34,774 nt of DNA. Origin: an uncultured Thermoleophilia bacterium. GTDB taxonomy: Bacteria; Actinomycetota; Thermoleophilia; Miltoncostaeales; Miltoncostaeaceae. The stretch covers positions 1 through 34,774 of the forward strand of contig CAMYIK010000006.1 of the NCBI GenBank assembly GCA_947258365.1. The letters run 5' to 3'. The translations under genes were made by a program, and so were the position numbers. A model generated the notes under the pieces. That model saw only the letters and a program-made list of their open reading frames with translations, ran no database searches and was not told the DNA's origin. Shown one piece after another: positions 23,930-31,778 of this stretch (positions are counted from its first letter, which is position 1; each line of letters begins with the position of its first letter).

Positions 23930-25446
23930 CCCGACTTACCCCAGCCCCCGCCGCCGGGGGTCTCGATCGATAGCACGGAATCGGCGGGCACGCGGCCTCG
24001 CCACTTGGGCGGCAGCTCGTCTCCATCGAGGAACGCTCGGCCAGTGTCCCCGGGCTCGCCGCCATCGTGACCTCGTGGGGCATGCCGCCGCCGTTCGGCG
24101 ATCAGTGACGCCTCCGCCTCCTGGAGCACGCGGAGGGTCCGTACGACTCCGTCTCCTCCCGGATGCCGTCCGTCACCGCCAGACCCGCGCCTCAGCGCGT
24201 AGCGCTCCACCCGTAGAGGGTAGGCCGTCTCCAGACTCTCAACCGGTGTGTTGAGCGTATTGCTCATCGCGACGTGAACACCGCTTGGGCCCGGCCCAAG
24301 CGGGCCGCCACCCTGGCCACCGCCGAGCGTCTCGTAGTAGGTGAAGGTGCCGTTTCCGATGGTGAGATTATTCATCGTGCCCTGCCCATTCGCCGGCACG
24401 GGAACGGCCTGGCCAATTGCGTCCATCACCACATCGACGATGCGACTGGAGGTCTCGACATTGCCGCCCGCGACCGCGGCGGGCAGCCCAGCGTTCACCA
24501 ACGTGCCCTCGGGTGCCTGGACATCGACCGGGGCGAAGGCTCCGGCGGACGCGGCGATGTCGGGATCGGTGACGGCGCGGATGACGGAGTAGACCGCCGA
24601 GCGGGTCACGGCGAGCGGGCAGTTGCAGTTGCCTGGCCCCGTGGGATCGGTTCCCGCGAAATCGACGCTCACGCTGTCGCCGGCGACGGTCACGCTTACC
24701 CGGATGGTGAGATCGTCCTCCGTGACGCCGTCGCCTTCCAGAACGTCGCTCGCCCCGTAGCGGCCGTCAGGTATCTCGGTAATGGCGGCGCGCATTCTGC
24801 GCTCTGAGTATTCGTAGAGGGCGTCGAACGCCTCAGCGATCGGGGCGGCGGTAGCCCGTCGGGACAACTCACCGAGACGCGCCTCGCCAAGACGGTGGGC
24901 CGCGACTTGCGCAGAGACATCACCGCGCCGTTCGTTGGGACTCCTACTGTTGGCAAGAAGGATGTCCATGACGTCGTCGTTGATGTCGCCATCGCGGACC
25001 AGACGGACCGGCGGCAGGATCAGCCCCTCCTGGTATAGCTCTCGCGATCCGGCAGGCATGCTGCCTGGCGCCATTCCGCCCACGTCAGCGTGGTGCGCCC
25101 GAGTAACCCCGTAGGCCACCAGAGCGTCATCTATCGCGATCGGGGAGATCAGGGTCAAATCAGGCAGATGTGTGCCGCCGCGATACGGGTCGTTGACCAA
25201 CCACATCTCCCCGGGGACGGCACCCCGCTCGCGCACCGCGTCTACCGCCTCGGGCATGGCGCCAAGGTGAACGGGGATAGACGCAGATTGGACGGCCATT
25301 CGCCCATATGCATCGAACAGGGCGGTGCTGCAGTCGCGGCGCTCGGTGATGTTCGGACTGTAGGCCGCGCGGATGAGCGCCGCCCCCATCTCCTCGGCGA
25401 TCGCCCTCAGGGCGTTCGACATGACCTGCAGTGTCACCGGATCCAT
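23926..25446 (-). CDS. Hydantoinase B/oxoprolinase family protein
   Basis: A 506-residue HyuB-type subunit, starting MDPVTLQVMSNALRAIAEEMG, with the family motifs NITERRDCSTALFD, VNDPYRGGTHLPDLTLISP and a Gly-rich C-terminal GGGGWG. With HyuA it forms ATP-dependent hydantoinases or oxoprolinases that open cyclic amides; related pairs also include carboxylases. The substrate cannot be told from sequence. The ATG overlaps the hyuA stop by one base (TGATG), so the pair is an operon. The third subunit found in acetone and acetophenone carboxylases is absent, which makes a hydantoinase/oxoprolinase role more likely. Confidence 0.87.
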   Translation of the reverse strand: MDPVTLQVMSNALRAIAEEMGAALIRAAYSPNITERRDCSTALFDAYGRMAVQSASIPVHLGAMPEAVDAVRERGAVPGEMWLVNDPYRGGTHLPDLTLISPIAIDDALVAYGVTRAHHADVGGMAPGSMPAGSRELYQEGLILPPVRLVRDGDINDDVMDILLANSRSPNERRGDVSAQVAAHRLGEARLGELSRRATAAPIAEAFDALYEYSERRMRAAITEIPDGRYGASDVLEGDGVTEDDLTIRVSVTVAGDSVSVDFAGTDPTGPGNCNCPLAVTRSAVYSVIRAVTDPDIAASAGAFAPVDVQAPEGTLVNAGLPAAVAGGNVETSSRIVDVVMDAIGQAVPVPANGQGTMNNLTIGNGTFTYYETLGGGQGGGPLGPGPSGVHVAMSNTLNTPVESLETAYPLRVERYALRRGSGGDGRHPGGDGVVRTLRVLQEAEASLIAERRRHAPRGHDGGEPGDTGRAFLDGDELPPKWRGRVPADSVLSIETPGGGGWGKSG

Positions 25447-27362
25447 CAGACGCGCTCCAGGTAGATGGTTCCGGACCCATCGCGGCGCGCCGACCAGTCA
25501 GCGCCGATCCAGCACGTCGCCCCGTCGATGGGCAGTCGTGATGGACCATGCCCGAGCGGCTCGGGCGCGCCGGATGACAGGTCAGGCGACACCCCGGGGC
25601 GAACCGCGGCCACGCGCAAGGAGACCGCCTCGACCGGTCGCTCCGGATGCCCATCGCCGTAGCGCTCGCGATGCAGCTCGTGGAAACCATCAAGCAGGGT
25701 CGTCGCGCTTGCGACGTCCCACGGCACGGTCAGAGAAAACGCCTGACCAGCGTAACGACAGTCCACAGAGACGCGGTGTTCGGCACCGGGCAGCTCGGAC
25801 TCCGCCCGCCCCTCGAGGGGCACAAGGTCGCGACGAAGTCCCTCGACGTCCCACGCGTCCCTGAGAACGGTTTGAACGTAGTCGCGCCGCTGCCCGGCCA
25901 CGATCAGACCAAGCGCCGCGAGCAGACCCGCTGCCGGCGGCACGATGACCGTCCGTACGCCCAAGGCGTCAGACACGTCCGCAGCGTGCAGTGGCCCGGC
26001 TCCGCCGAAGGCCAAGAGTGCCGCGTTGCGTGGATCAACACCACGCTCCACACTGACGCGCCGTAGTGCGCGCACCATCTCCTCATTGGCGACCCGGATG
26101 ATGCCGCTCGCGCACGCCTCAAGGTCGAGACCCAGCCGAGTGGCCAGCGACTCGACCGCGGTGCTCGCCGCGTCGAGGTCAAGAGCGATAGCGCCACCGA
26201 ACGTGGCGTCGGCATCCAATCGGCCAAGGACGAGGTTGGCGTCGGTGACGGTGGGCTCCGTGCCGCCGTGGCCATATGCCGCTGGACCGGGTTGGGCACC
26301 CGCAGAGTGCGGGCCTACGCGCAAGGCGCCGCCGCTATCCATCCACGCGATGCTGCCGCCTCCGGCCGACACCGTTTCGATGTCGAGCATCGGCAGGCTC
26401 AACGGGTAGCCGGCGATCACGGTTTCGCTGGTGCGTGCCGGCTCTCCGTCCCGCACCAGGGCAACATCGCATGAGGTGCCGCCCATGTCGAAGGTGAGAA
26501 GCAGAGGCGCGTCCACTGTGCCGGCGATGTCGGCTGCGCCAATCACACCCGCGGCAGGTCCGCTCAGCACCATCCAGGCCGCATGCTCAGACGACGCGCC
26601 GATGTCCAAGACTCCGCCGTTGCTCTGCATGATGCTGGGCGCGGGCAAGCCCGCCTCCACTGCGCGGGCCTCGAGACTCTCGAGGTAACGCCGCAGCACC
26701 GGCGTGAGATATGCGTCGACCACAGTGGTCGAGATGCGCTCGTACTCCCGGATCTCGGGCAGCACGTCACTTGATGCACTGACGTGCACGCCGGGCAGGG
26801 CAGTGCGGAGCGCCTCGACGATGCGCTGCTCATGCTCAGGGTGGGCGAACGAGAAGAGCAGGCCGACCGCTATGGCCTCGGGCGCGCGTTCGGTGATCTG
26901 CTGAACCAAACTCTTGAGTGCTGTCGCTGAGAGGTCGCGAACGAGGCCGGACGCACTGAAACGCTCATCGGCCTCGACAACCATCTCCCGTGAGACAAGG
27001 GGCGGCGCGTGCGCCTCGCTCAGGCGATACAGATGCGCTCGGTTCTGACGGCGCAACTCCAGCACGTCACCGAAGCCCTCCGTGGCGATCAGCGCCGTTG
27101 TGGCGCCTTTGCCCTCCAATAGGGCGTTGGTGCCGACGGTCATACCATGAGCAAAGGCGCCGATATCCGATGTGGCGAGACCCGCAACATCAAGCGCGGC
27201 CATGACGCCCGCAAGGACCCCGATGCTTTGATCCTCCGGGGTGCTCGGCACCTTGGCGGTAAAGAGCCGACCGCCCAACTCCAGCACAGCGTCGGTGAAT
27301 GTGCCGCCTACATCCACGCCCACCCGTGCGAGGGGGGCAGAAGCCGAGGACGCGCTTATCAT
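25446..27362 (-). CDS. Hydantoinase A/oxoprolinase family protein
   Basis: This 638-residue HyuA-type subunit begins with the actin-like ATPase phosphate motif VGVDVGGTFTDAVLEL. Further family motifs are AHGMTVGTNALLEGKG, PEIREYERISTTVVDAYL, LTFDMGGTSCDVALV and FGGAGPLHAADV. It supplies ATP-dependent activation to the HyuB subunit. ATG 27362 is preferred over the more upstream in-frame start because homology starts about 13 residues later, and because TAGAGT stands seven bases before it. It is divergent from the secreted-protein gene at 27381 with only 18 bases between. Confidence 0.88.
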   Translation of the reverse strand: MISASSASAPLARVGVDVGGTFTDAVLELGGRLFTAKVPSTPEDQSIGVLAGVMAALDVAGLATSDIGAFAHGMTVGTNALLEGKGATTALIATEGFGDVLELRRQNRAHLYRLSEAHAPPLVSREMVVEADERFSASGLVRDLSATALKSLVQQITERAPEAIAVGLLFSFAHPEHEQRIVEALRTALPGVHVSASSDVLPEIREYERISTTVVDAYLTPVLRRYLESLEARAVEAGLPAPSIMQSNGGVLDIGASSEHAAWMVLSGPAAGVIGAADIAGTVDAPLLLTFDMGGTSCDVALVRDGEPARTSETVIAGYPLSLPMLDIETVSAGGGSIAWMDSGGALRVGPHSAGAQPGPAAYGHGGTEPTVTDANLVLGRLDADATFGGAIALDLDAASTAVESLATRLGLDLEACASGIIRVANEEMVRALRRVSVERGVDPRNAALLAFGGAGPLHAADVSDALGVRTVIVPPAAGLLAALGLIVAGQRRDYVQTVLRDAWDVEGLRRDLVPLEGRAESELPGAEHRVSVDCRYAGQAFSLTVPWDVASATTLLDGFHELHRERYGDGHPERPVEAVSLRVAAVRPGVSPDLSSGAPEPLGHGPSRLPIDGATCWIGADWSARRDGSGTIYLERV

Positions 27363-27369
27363 CAGCCCG

Positions 27370-27375
27370 ACTCTA
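27370..27375 (-). promoter_or_regulatory. Putative -10 box for a leaderless hyuA transcript
   Basis: On the minus strand TAGAGT lies seven bases before ATG 27362. It sits in the 18-base gap shared with the divergent gene at 27381, which has no similarly good box. Confidence 0.37.
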
Positions 27376-27380
27376 CTCCG

Positions 27381-28451
27381 ATGCTTGCCCACCGCCGCTA
27401 TATCGCGCCCCTGGCGCTGACCCTGCTCATTCCCGCCGCGCCCGCGCACGCGGCGCCCGATTCGGCCTTTGTGCGCCCGGTGGTCCAGATTGCCGCCGGC
27501 CCACCCAACGGCGACTTCGCCGCGGGGGTGAGCGGATGGGCGCCCGTCGGCCCTCGACCCGTGGTGACAAGCGCATCCGGCGCGGCGCGCTTCGTACGGC
27601 TTGGCGCGAACACCACCCTGCTATCCAGCGCCATGGTGGTACCGGGTCGCGCTCAGTCACTCACCATCGAGGCACGCTCGCGCTCGCGCAGCGGCATCCT
27701 CATGGTGCGAGCAATCAGGGAAGACGGTAGCCAGGCCAATCTCGGCACCATCGTTCCGGCCAACGGCTTTCGTCGCTACGAGGTCGGGTTGGGGCCCGTC
27801 CGAGGGCAGACCGTGCGCATCGTGCTCGACCCGGTAGCGGCGCTGGGACGGACCGTCGACATTCGGCGCGTGGGGCCACTACGGCAGGTCGCCAGGGGTT
27901 GGCTGGTGCGGCGCGGAGCGCCACGCCGGGTCACCCGTGGCGTGATCGAGGTCGAGACCGGAGAGCTCACAATGACCTCAGCTGGCTTCAGACCCGGCGG
28001 AGGAGCCCGTGCTGCCCAGGTCCAGGTGCGCGGCTCCGGCGTCGTCCGGCTCAAGACCGGCGGCCGCACCGCCAAGATCACCGCGTCGAATCGAAGGTGG
28101 AAGAACCTCCGTGTGCCGCTGTCACCTCGAACCTTGCGGGCAAGCATCACGGTCCGAGCGACCCCAGGGGCCGGAACTGTTCGCCTTCGCCGAGTAGGCA
28201 GCGTGGTGCGCCGGCCAAGCCTCCGATCCTTCGCCACGAGGCTCACTGGTGGGCGCCGGGTCATCAGCGGTCGCCTTGTGCCAGCCGGAGGCCGCCTTCG
28301 TGTTCAAGCGCGGGCTGCGAATGGGCGCATCATCGGGCGCGCGCGCAGTAACCGCCGCGGGAATTTCCGCATGGTCGTGGCAGGAGTGCCGGCGCGCATC
28401 ACTACGGGTGGCGACGCGACACGCGTCGCGGCGAATCTACGGGTGCCCTAG
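27381..28451 (+). CDS. Secreted basic beta-rich protein, unknown function
   Basis: A 356-residue protein with a signal peptide (MLAHRRYIAPLALTLLIP, cleavage probably after AHA near residue 22). The mature part starts with NGDFAAGVSGW, a motif common in carbohydrate-binding beta-sandwich modules, and continues in beta-strand repeats. It is strongly arginine-rich, ending in alternating basic and hydrophobic strands (GRVVSGRLVPAGGRLRVQ-type). No catalytic signature is seen. Cell-surface or polysaccharide/DNA binding is possible but inferred from composition only. ATG 27381 is the natural start because it begins the signal peptide. Confidence 0.68.
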   Translation: MLAHRRYIAPLALTLLIPAAPAHAAPDSAFVRPVVQIAAGPPNGDFAAGVSGWAPVGPRPVVTSASGAARFVRLGANTTLLSSAMVVPGRAQSLTIEARSRSRSGILMVRAIREDGSQANLGTIVPANGFRRYEVGLGPVRGQTVRIVLDPVAALGRTVDIRRVGPLRQVARGWLVRRGAPRRVTRGVIEVETGELTMTSAGFRPGGGARAAQVQVRGSGVVRLKTGGRTAKITASNRRWKNLRVPLSPRTLRASITVRATPGAGTVRLRRVGSVVRRPSLRSFATRLTGGRRVISGRLVPAGGRLRVQARAANGRIIGRARSNRRGNFRMVVAGVPARITTGGDATRVAANLRVP

Positions 28452-28476
28452 CCGGGCGGCGCCGGCCGGGCCCGAC

Positions 28477-28506
28477 TAATGTTGCTCCGAGAAAGGCGAT
28501 CGGGAG
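28477..28506 (+). promoter_or_regulatory. Promoter and RBS of the thioredoxin-fold gene
   Basis: TAATGT at 28477-28482 is a good -10 box and CGGGAG at 28501-28506 lies seven bases before ATG 28514, giving a 5' leader of about 25 bases. The preceding secreted-protein gene ends at 28451, and the GC-rich repeat-like sequence 28452-28470 may form a weak stem. Confidence 0.4.
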
Positions 28507-28513
28507 ACCGCGA

Positions 28514-28828
28514 ATGATCACGCTGTACCAACTCGAGCGATGCCCTTGGTGCTCGGCCGCCCGCCAGGGTATGCGCAACGTGGGAATCGAGGAATACCGC
28601 ATCGTCAACGTGCCGCGTGACCGTGACGGACGGGGCGTGCTCGAGGAGCTCACGGGCCAACGCCGTGTACCGGTGATGGTCGATGAGGACACCGTCATCT
28701 GGGACTCCCGACGGATCGTTCGCTATCTGTATGAGACGTATGGGGGTGAGGAGCGCACCCGGTCAATCGAGGAACTGCGCGACGTTCCTGGAGGAGAGCG
28801 CAAGCTCTCGCAGGCTCCTACGGCTTAG
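28514..28828 (+). CDS. Glutaredoxin/GST N-terminal-fold protein
   Basis: A 104-residue thioredoxin-fold protein. It begins ITLYQLERCPWC with a CPWC motif (C10, C13), has a cis-proline at RVPVMVD, and ends the fold with WDSRRIVRYLYETYG, which is typical of GST N-terminal and glutaredoxin-like domains. A thiol-disulfide or mycothiol-type conjugate role is likely, but the partner is unknown. There is no GST C-terminal helical domain. The stop shares the tetranucleotide TTAG with the convergent zinc-ribbon/SPOR gene. Confidence 0.8.
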   Translation: MITLYQLERCPWCSAARQGMRNVGIEEYRIVNVPRDRDGRGVLEELTGQRRVPVMVDEDTVIWDSRRIVRYLYETYGGEERTRSIEELRDVPGGERKLSQAPTA

Positions 28829-29634
28829 GAGACAACCCTGCGCGGGTTGGCGCCCGGAAAATCAACCCTGAGGCTGTCCGCCTGATCGACGGCTTCCGCG
28901 CGGGTGTCGTACACCCCGCTGTAGACCACCCAGAACCCCGGGTTGAGGCCCTCGTGGTCGCTTGAGAAGAGTAACCCAGCCTCTTCGCCGAGAGCCTCGA
29001 CACGCTGGCGAGTGCCGACCGCTTCGGCACCGTCGGTCACGGAGCTCACGAAGACCGTCCAGCCGGTGGTGCCGGTGGGCCAATCGGACGTGGCCGTCTC
29101 GGTCGGGGTGGAGTCGGTCGGAGTAGGAACAGGGTCGGTAACCGCTGTGTCGGTCGGGTCCTCGAAGCCGTCCGTGTTCGCCTCGGTCTGGCTCGGATCA
29201 AACACCCCGTCATCGTTAGTCGTAGGAGCGGCAGGGTCTGGCGGAAGCCCGCCGTCGGTGGTCGCGGGAATCTCGGTTGCGGCCTCGGTGGCCGTGGTGT
29301 CGACCGATGTCACGGCCGCACCCGTCTCGCCGGATCCGGAGTCGCCGTCTTGCAGCACGGCGAACGCGACGCCGCCACCTACCAAGCCCAGGCCGATGAG
29401 CCCGGCGACGATCAGGGGGCCGAACTTCGCCGGCGACGTGATTCGCGGGGCGATGTCGGTCGGGGTGCCGCACTCGAGGCAATAGAGCTGGTCGGAATCG
29501 AGCGGAGACTCGCACTGCGAGCAGGCGCGAGCCCCATCGTCGGCGCCATCGGAGTCTTCGGACGCGGCAAGCTGCGCCCCGGCCGACGTGGGCGGGGTGT
29601 TGCTATTCAGCCAGTCATCGCCGGACTGGCTCAT
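28825..29634 (-). CDS. Membrane protein with N-terminal zinc ribbon and C-terminal SPOR-like domain
   Basis: A 269-residue protein with three parts: a cytoplasmic zinc ribbon (C38, C41, C52, C55 in CSQC...YCLEC), one membrane segment (about 71-94) and a long Thr/Pro/Asp-rich exported linker. A C-terminal SPOR-like domain (about 190-265: WTVFVSSVTDG, then GFWVVYSGVYDTRAEA) completes it. SPOR domains bind denuded glycan strands of peptidoglycan at division sites. The zinc ribbon inside and glycan sensor outside suggest a structural or signalling link across the membrane. Its ATG overlaps the stop of the other zinc-ribbon gene (ATGA), so the two are coupled. Confidence 0.78.
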   Translation of the reverse strand: MSQSGDDWLNSNTPPTSAGAQLAASEDSDGADDGARACSQCESPLDSDQLYCLECGTPTDIAPRITSPAKFGPLIVAGLIGLGLVGGGVAFAVLQDGDSGSGETGAAVTSVDTTATEAATEIPATTDGGLPPDPAAPTTNDDGVFDPSQTEANTDGFEDPTDTAVTDPVPTPTDSTPTETATSDWPTGTTGWTVFVSSVTDGAEAVGTRQRVEALGEEAGLLFSSDHEGLNPGFWVVYSGVYDTRAEAVDQADSLRVDFPGANPRRVVS

Positions 29635-30245
29635 TCCTCGATCGTTCCGATCTCGGCGGTCAGAGCGCTCTGGTCGCGCGTCTCAGGCGCGAAGCGCACG
29701 CCACACCGCCAGCAGAAGGCGGCCTCAGGGGCGAACTCGGCCCCGCAGCTCAGACACGCGCCGGCAACAGGCGGCTCCATGCCCTTACGCTCACGGCGCT
29801 CCGTCTCAATCGCCTCCAAACGCCAGTCCAGCAGGCGCACCTGCTCGTCGAGGTCGATCAGCTGCGCTGCCTTGCCCCGAAGGACCGACTCCGTCAGCGC
29901 ATCGCGCCGGAAGAGCTCCAGCGCAAGGCCGCCGAGGTGGAATTGGGCCTCCTGGCGCTCGCCGTCGAGGCGCTGGCGGTCGCGCTTGATGCTACTGCGG
30001 CTTGGCGTCCTGCCGGGCTTCGGCGCGCCGGCGCCGGTCGGCTCTGACTCCTCAGCGCTCTGCTCGGGCGTCGCGCTGAGCCCCGGCTCAGCCTCAGGCT
30101 GCGCTGCGGGCCGCACGTCATCAGCCTCGTCGCGGCTGCGCTTCCTGAACAAGCGTCGCCGGGGCCGCGTGGCCGCCTCGATGCTGTCGGAGCCGGGATC
30201 GAGGCCGGCAGGGGCGTCGGGCTCTATGGGGGTCTCGTCAGACAA
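29631..30245 (-). CDS. Zinc-ribbon protein with coiled-coil region
   Basis: A 204-residue soluble protein. The first 80 residues are low-complexity (Pro/Glu/Ala-rich, with a basic RPRRRLFRKRSRDE stretch). Residues about 85-153 are charged and probably coiled coil, and the end carries a zinc ribbon (C164, C167, C178, C181 in CLSC...FCWRC). I recognise no enzyme domain. It is translationally coupled to the zinc-ribbon/SPOR membrane protein and may be its cytoplasmic partner, since both ribbons are of the same type. The TTG start is inferred: a TAGATT box lies eight bases upstream, fitting a leaderless transcript. Confidence 0.65.
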   Translation of the reverse strand: MSDETPIEPDAPAGLDPGSDSIEAATRPRRRLFRKRSRDEADDVRPAAQPEAEPGLSATPEQSAEESEPTGAGAPKPGRTPSRSSIKRDRQRLDGERQEAQFHLGGLALELFRRDALTESVLRGKAAQLIDLDEQVRLLDWRLEAIETERRERKGMEPPVAGACLSCGAEFAPEAAFCWRCGVRFAPETRDQSALTAEIGTIEE

Positions 30246-30253
30246 GAGCCTGC

Positions 30254-30259
30254 AATCTA
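30254..30259 (-). promoter_or_regulatory. Putative leaderless promoter of the zinc-ribbon operon
   Basis: On the minus strand TAGATT lies eight bases before TTG 30245, with TTCGAG 18 bases further upstream as a possible -35 box. The remaining divergent region to the epimerase gene at 30419 shows no further clear element. Confidence 0.42.
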
Positions 30260-30418
30260 GTTAATCGCGCGGTCGCACTCGAACGTGACGGGTGAGAAGT
30301 ATGGGCAGATCGCGTGAATGAGGCGCAGAGGTTCAGCCCGCAGGCACACCACGAGCGCCACCCACCGCCCGTCGCTCGACCTGGCACCATTGCCGGGTGA
30401 TCAATCAGGCGAGGATCA

Positions 30419-31315
30419 GTGGCTGAAGAGAATTCCGCCCATGGCAGAGGGCGCACAGCTTTCCTTGTCGGCGGCACCGGAGTAGTCGGCGCACAGATTC
30501 TCAAGCGCCTGCTCGCCCAAGGATGGAGCGTCCGCGCCCTGGCTCGGAGCATCCACGCGGAGACGGCGCTTCGAGACTCGGGCGCCCAAGTCGTGCCCGG
30601 CGATCTGATTGATGATGACCACACGTGGCACGAAAAAGTCGCCGGAGTGGACCTCATCGTGCATTCCGGACTCCCTCGCTTGAGTCCTCCGCTGAGGAGA
30701 CGCCGGGTTGGTCGTCTGACGCGCCGTGCACAGCAGGGCATTCGAGGGCTACTCACTGCCGCAGATCCCGAAGTGCCGGTTGTCGCCGTGTCGACGACGA
30801 TGGTTGAGGATGACTTGGCCCTTGGCCGGCCGGCGCGAGCGCTCGAGCTGGAGCTGCAGGGGCACGCGAACACCACGATCGTGCGCTTGCCATGGGTATA
30901 CGGAGCATCGGGTCCGCTCGCTTGGGTCTCCCAAGGGGTGCGCGCCCGTCGATACCGAGTCGTCGGGCCGGGGACGAATCATTGGCCGATGATTTCCGCG
31001 CCAGACGGAGCACAGGCCATTCTGCTCGCTGCGGAGCTTGGGCCGGGGACCTTCACCGCCAGCGAAGAGGACGCCCCTCGCCAGAGGGAACTCGTCGAGC
31101 ACCTTTGCGCGAAGGGGGGAACTCCAATCCCCGACCATGTGCCGCAGATACTCGCGGGCTACAGCCTGGGCGCTCCGCTCGCCGCGGCGCTTGCCTCCGA
31201 CGCGCAGCCCGTCAGATCGGAGGCGCTCGTCGTCGCAGGATGGCAACCCCGCCACGGGTGGCGCGATGATCTGCTCGAGCTCACTCGGCCTGAAGAGGCT
31301 CCTGCGGAGGAATGA
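30419..31315 (+). CDS. NAD(P)-binding epimerase-like protein (atypical extended SDR)
   Basis: A 298-residue protein with the dinucleotide-binding loop GGTGVVG (18-24) in AFLVGGTGVVGAQILKRLL, followed by a Rossmann pattern (VRALARS, VVPGDLIDD, VDLIVHSGLP) and LPWVYGASGPLAW, as in NAD-dependent epimerases. The catalytic YxxxK motif is not visible where expected: the region VSTTMVEDDLALGRPARALE has no tyrosine-lysine pair. It may be an atypical SDR or a NAD(P)-binding regulator. GTG 30419 has GAGGA just upstream. Its end overlaps the convergent hypothetical gene by 35 bases. Confidence 0.72.
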   Translation: MAEENSAHGRGRTAFLVGGTGVVGAQILKRLLAQGWSVRALARSIHAETALRDSGAQVVPGDLIDDDHTWHEKVAGVDLIVHSGLPRLSPPLRRRRVGRLTRRAQQGIRGLLTAADPEVPVVAVSTTMVEDDLALGRPARALELELQGHANTTIVRLPWVYGASGPLAWVSQGVRARRYRVVGPGTNHWPMISAPDGAQAILLAAELGPGTFTASEEDAPRQRELVEHLCAKGGTPIPDHVPQILAGYSLGAPLAAALASDAQPVRSEALVVAGWQPRHGWRDDLLELTRPEEAPAEE

Positions 31316-31622
31316 CAGTGAGACCGCTGGCCGATCGCACCTTCCCGTCGGCCGTGTACTGAACGTCGATCACGTCGGCGTGCAGATCCTTGTAGACGCC
31401 GATACCCAGTGAAAGTACGAGCTTCCTCCAGCCCGTCAGCGCGATCTTTGCCTTGAGCGGTTTCTGAAACCGGAGCCATCGACCCTCGACGACGAAGTCC
31501 GAGCCTTCCGCCTGCTGAACGCTGTTGACAAAGACCTCGAACGGCGGCTCTGAGCGTTCCGGCAAGGCGACGCTCCAGACGCCTTCGGGGTGAGGACGCT
31601 CCAGGTCGGACATCTCCGTCAC
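31281..31622 (-). CDS. Hypothetical protein, 113 residues
   Basis: A short soluble protein (HPEGVWSVALPERSEPPFEV, then GRWLRFQKPLKAKIALTGWRK and LHADVIDVQYTADG) with beta-strand character and no recognised motif. It is placed convergent to the epimerase gene. The start is either GTG 31622 or ATG 31613; the first is used here. A frame of this length with balanced, non-repetitive composition is likely real, but no family can be named. Confidence 0.5.
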   Translation of the reverse strand: MTEMSDLERPHPEGVWSVALPERSEPPFEVFVNSVQQAEGSDFVVEGRWLRFQKPLKAKIALTGWRKLVLSLGIGVYKDLHADVIDVQYTADGKVRSASGLTVIPPQEPLQAE

Positions 31623-31735
31623 CCTAACCGACCAGATACGTAGCTCTCGGCGAATCCAGCGGCCGTGTCATACCCCGTACCAGTCGGGTTTGTAACCAAG
31701 GCCTGCACGTTCCGGTCAGTTTCCGTGCCAGCAAA

Positions 31736-31752
31736 TGTCAGAGCCTCTGACA
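31736..31752 (+). promoter_or_regulatory. 17-base perfect palindrome upstream of the Ala/Pro-rich gene
   Basis: TGTCAGAG and CTCTGACA are exact inverted copies around one central C, 27 bases before ATG 31779. The size and symmetry are typical of dimeric repressor operators. A GATAAC sequence at 31757-31762 could be a -10 box, which the palindrome would overlap or adjoin. Confidence 0.5.
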
Positions 31753-31778
31753 AAGCGATAACCTCGGACAGAATTTCG

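Noticed and set aside
31665-31778. Upstream extension of the Ala/Pro-rich protein to 31665
   Set aside because: The extension contains the operator-like palindrome and delays the signal segment; ATG 31779 is better.
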